A stretch of DNA of 6,103 nt from DUMC01 sp035362115 (lineage in GTDB: Bacteria > Bacillota > Clostridia > Acetivibrionales > DUMC01): the NCBI GenBank assembly GCA_035362115.1, contig DAOSDD010000249.1, positions 1-6,103 of the forward strand, given 5' to 3'. This document shows, piece by piece, positions 4,776 through 6,103 of the stretch (the stretch's first letter is position 1; each line of letters starts with the position of its first letter). The notes beneath the pieces were generated by a model. The model had not been told where the DNA came from. It saw only the letters and a list, made by a program, of their open reading frames with translations, and made no database searches. Position numbers and translations under genes: made by a program.

Positions 4776-5789
4776 TTGAAAATTATAGTAGATGCTATGG
4801 GCGGTGATAATGCACCCCACGATATCGTAAAGGGCTGTCTTGATGCCGTAAAAGAACAGGAAGGATTTAATATATTGCTTTTAGGCGATGGCAGTGAAAT
4901 AGATAAAATACTAAAAGAAAATAGGTTTAGCAGTGGTAGAATAGATGTTCAACATACAACTGAAGTCATTACAAATGACGATATACCCACAAAATCTATT
5001 AAGGTTAAAAAAGATTCATCTATGGTAGTTGGTTTTAACATGCTTAAAGAAAATAAAGGTGATGTTTTTATTTCCGCCGGTAATACCGGAGCATTAATGA
5101 CAGGGGCTACATTTATTCTGGGTCGTATAGAGGGAATAGACAGACCTGCTCTGGCACCTGTAATACCTACAAAAAAAGGCGGAGCACTTTTAATAGATGC
5201 AGGGTTTAATACTGTCTGCAAACCATTGAATTACCTGCAGTTTGGTATTATGGGATCCGTTTATATGAGGGAAATATTTAAAATTAGCAACCCTAAAATA
5301 GGTTTAATAAATGTGGGAGCTGAAGAAAGAAAAGGCAGTGAAATAATTCGTCAGGCTTATAATCTTCTTTCTGCATCAGGATTGAATTTCATTGGTAATA
5401 TTGAAGGCAGGGAAATACCTGAAGGCGAAGTTGATGTAGCAGTTTGTGATGGCTTTGTTGGTAATGTCCTTCTAAAATTCCTTGAAGGTGTAGGTTCGTT
5501 TATATTTGATGGGTTAAAGGATGTATATTACAAAAACTTTATATCAAAACTTGCTTCGCTCCTTGTTAAAGGAGAATTAAGAAAGTTTAAAAAACGTCTT
5601 GATTATGAAGAATATGGAGGAGTACCTGTACTTGGGATTAACGGCACTGTATTTAAATGCCATGGCAATTCAAATGCAAAGAGTTTCAAAAACGCTCTAA
5701 TAAAAGCTTATTATTTTGCAAAAACTGCGATTATGGAACAAATTAAGCAGGAAATAAGCTGTGTGGAGGTTAGGAATGTTGGAATGTAA
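4776..5789 (+). CDS. plsX: Phosphate acyltransferase PlsX
   Basis: A peripheral membrane enzyme that converts acyl-ACP and phosphate to acyl-phosphate, the acyl donor for PlsY in phosphatidic acid synthesis. From the chosen start it is 337 residues, normal for the family. Family motifs are DAMGGDNAP (6-14), SAGNTGA (100-106), INVGAEERKGSE (178-189), EGREIPEG (210-217), DGFVGNV (225-231) and GGVPVLGINGTVFKCHG (281-297). The start is TTG at 4776, giving MKIIVDAMGGDNAP, with AGGGAG (4762-4767) eight bases upstream. An in-frame GTG at 4767 overlaps that Shine-Dalgarno and would add three residues. It follows fapR after a 90-bp spacer and overlaps fabH by 14 bp, so it is probably expressed from the FapR-controlled promoter. 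Confidence 0.96.
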   Translation: MKIIVDAMGGDNAPHDIVKGCLDAVKEQEGFNILLLGDGSEIDKILKENRFSSGRIDVQHTTEVITNDDIPTKSIKVKKDSSMVVGFNMLKENKGDVFISAGNTGALMTGATFILGRIEGIDRPALAPVIPTKKGGALLIDAGFNTVCKPLNYLQFGIMGSVYMREIFKISNPKIGLINVGAEERKGSEIIRQAYNLLSASGLNFIGNIEGREIPEGEVDVAVCDGFVGNVLLKFLEGVGSFIFDGLKDVYYKNFISKLASLLVKGELRKFKKRLDYEEYGGVPVLGINGTVFKCHGNSNAKSFKNALIKAYYFAKTAIMEQIKQEISCVEVRNVGM

Positions 5790-6103
5790 TAAAATTCATC
5801 CGTCGGGGGGGATACTTGGTACAGGAAGTTGTGTGCCTGATAAAATATTAACAAACATTGATCTGGAAAAAATGGTTGATACTTCAGATGAGTGGATAGT
5901 TAAAAGGACTGGAATTTCGGAAAGAAGGATTTTAAATAGTAATACACCACTTTATGAACTAGGAGTTAAAGCCTCTAGAAAGGCGTTGGAAGATGCTGGG
6001 ATAACCCCTGAAGATATTGATTTAATAATAGTGACTACAGAAGCTCCTGATTACTTAACACCATCAATGTCATGCCTGGTGCAAAAAGACCTTGGAGCCA
6101 TAA
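5776..6103 (+). CDS. fabH: Beta-ketoacyl-ACP synthase III FabH (N-terminal part, truncated by window edge)
   Basis: This condensing enzyme starts fatty acid synthesis by joining an acyl-CoA primer to malonyl-ACP. The window holds 109 codons, about one third of the family's usual length of about 320. The N-terminal motif LGTGSCVPDKILTNIDLEKM is followed by DTSDEWIVKRTGISERR (35-51), which contains the CoA-contacting Trp (W40) and Arg (R44) equivalent to W32 and R36 of E. coli as I recall them. TPSMSCLVQKDLGA ends the visible part; the catalytic Cys-His-Asn residues lie beyond the edge. The start is ATG with GGAGG (5765-5769) six bases upstream, inside the plsX 3' end, implying translational coupling. 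The N-terminus is about eight residues longer than in E. coli. Codons 10-12 contain a run of seven G residues (5805-5811). Confidence 0.95.
   Translation, partial: MLECNKIHPSGGILGTGSCVPDKILTNIDLEKMVDTSDEWIVKRTGISERRILNSNTPLYELGVKASRKALEDAGITPEDIDLIIVTTEAPDYLTPSMSCLVQKDLGAI

Noticed and set aside
1..6103. Search for mobile elements, CRISPR arrays, tRNA/rRNA, phage or toxin-antitoxin genes
   Set aside because: All coding space is filled by housekeeping lipid, redox and ribosome-modification genes, and no transposase, spacer array or cloverleaf sequence was seen.

Overview
This AT-rich window looks like chromosomal DNA of a low-GC Firmicute, most likely a Clostridia member. The grounds are a FapR-type lipid regulator, Shine-Dalgarno sequences of the GGAGG/GGGGTG type before every gene, frequent TTG starts, and an acyl-CoA dehydrogenase/EtfB pair. 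A cellulolytic Clostridium/Ruminiclostridium relative would fit, but the genus is a guess. No mobile element, CRISPR array, tRNA or rRNA was seen.

Layout. (1) Positions 1-1624, minus strand: an acyl-CoA dehydrogenase gene followed 5 nt later by etfB, which runs off the left edge. (2) Positions 1625-1925: a dense divergent control region. It holds a promoter for each direction, a near-perfect FapR operator just inside the acyl-CoA dehydrogenase transcript, a leader inverted repeat enclosing 10-bp tandem repeats, and a 35-bp perfect palindrome between the two promoters. (3) Positions 1926-3893, plus strand: rimO (ribosomal protein S12 methylthiotransferase) overlapping pgsA (phosphatidylglycerophosphate synthase). 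(4) Positions 3895-4118: a possible weak terminator, the fapR promoter, a FapR operator and a leader hairpin. (5) Positions 4119-6103, plus strand: fapR, plsX and the first third of fabH, which runs off the right edge. plsX and fabH overlap by 14 bp.

How it works together. FapR is a repressor of lipid synthesis genes that is released by malonyl-CoA. plsX (acyl-phosphate synthesis), fabH (first condensation of fatty acid elongation) and pgsA (acidic phospholipid head groups) belong to the same membrane-lipid process. The most interesting observation is that the acyl-CoA dehydrogenase/etfB promoter and the fapR promoter have identical hexamers (TTGCAT, 17 bp, TATACT). Each is followed 13-14 bp downstream by a 19-bp box differing at one position from the other. 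This suggests that an acyl-CoA/ETF redox pair belongs to the FapR regulon and responds to malonyl-CoA, which I do not recall as a described FapR target. Four of the seven genes appear to start with TTG, each with a well-placed Shine-Dalgarno sequence.
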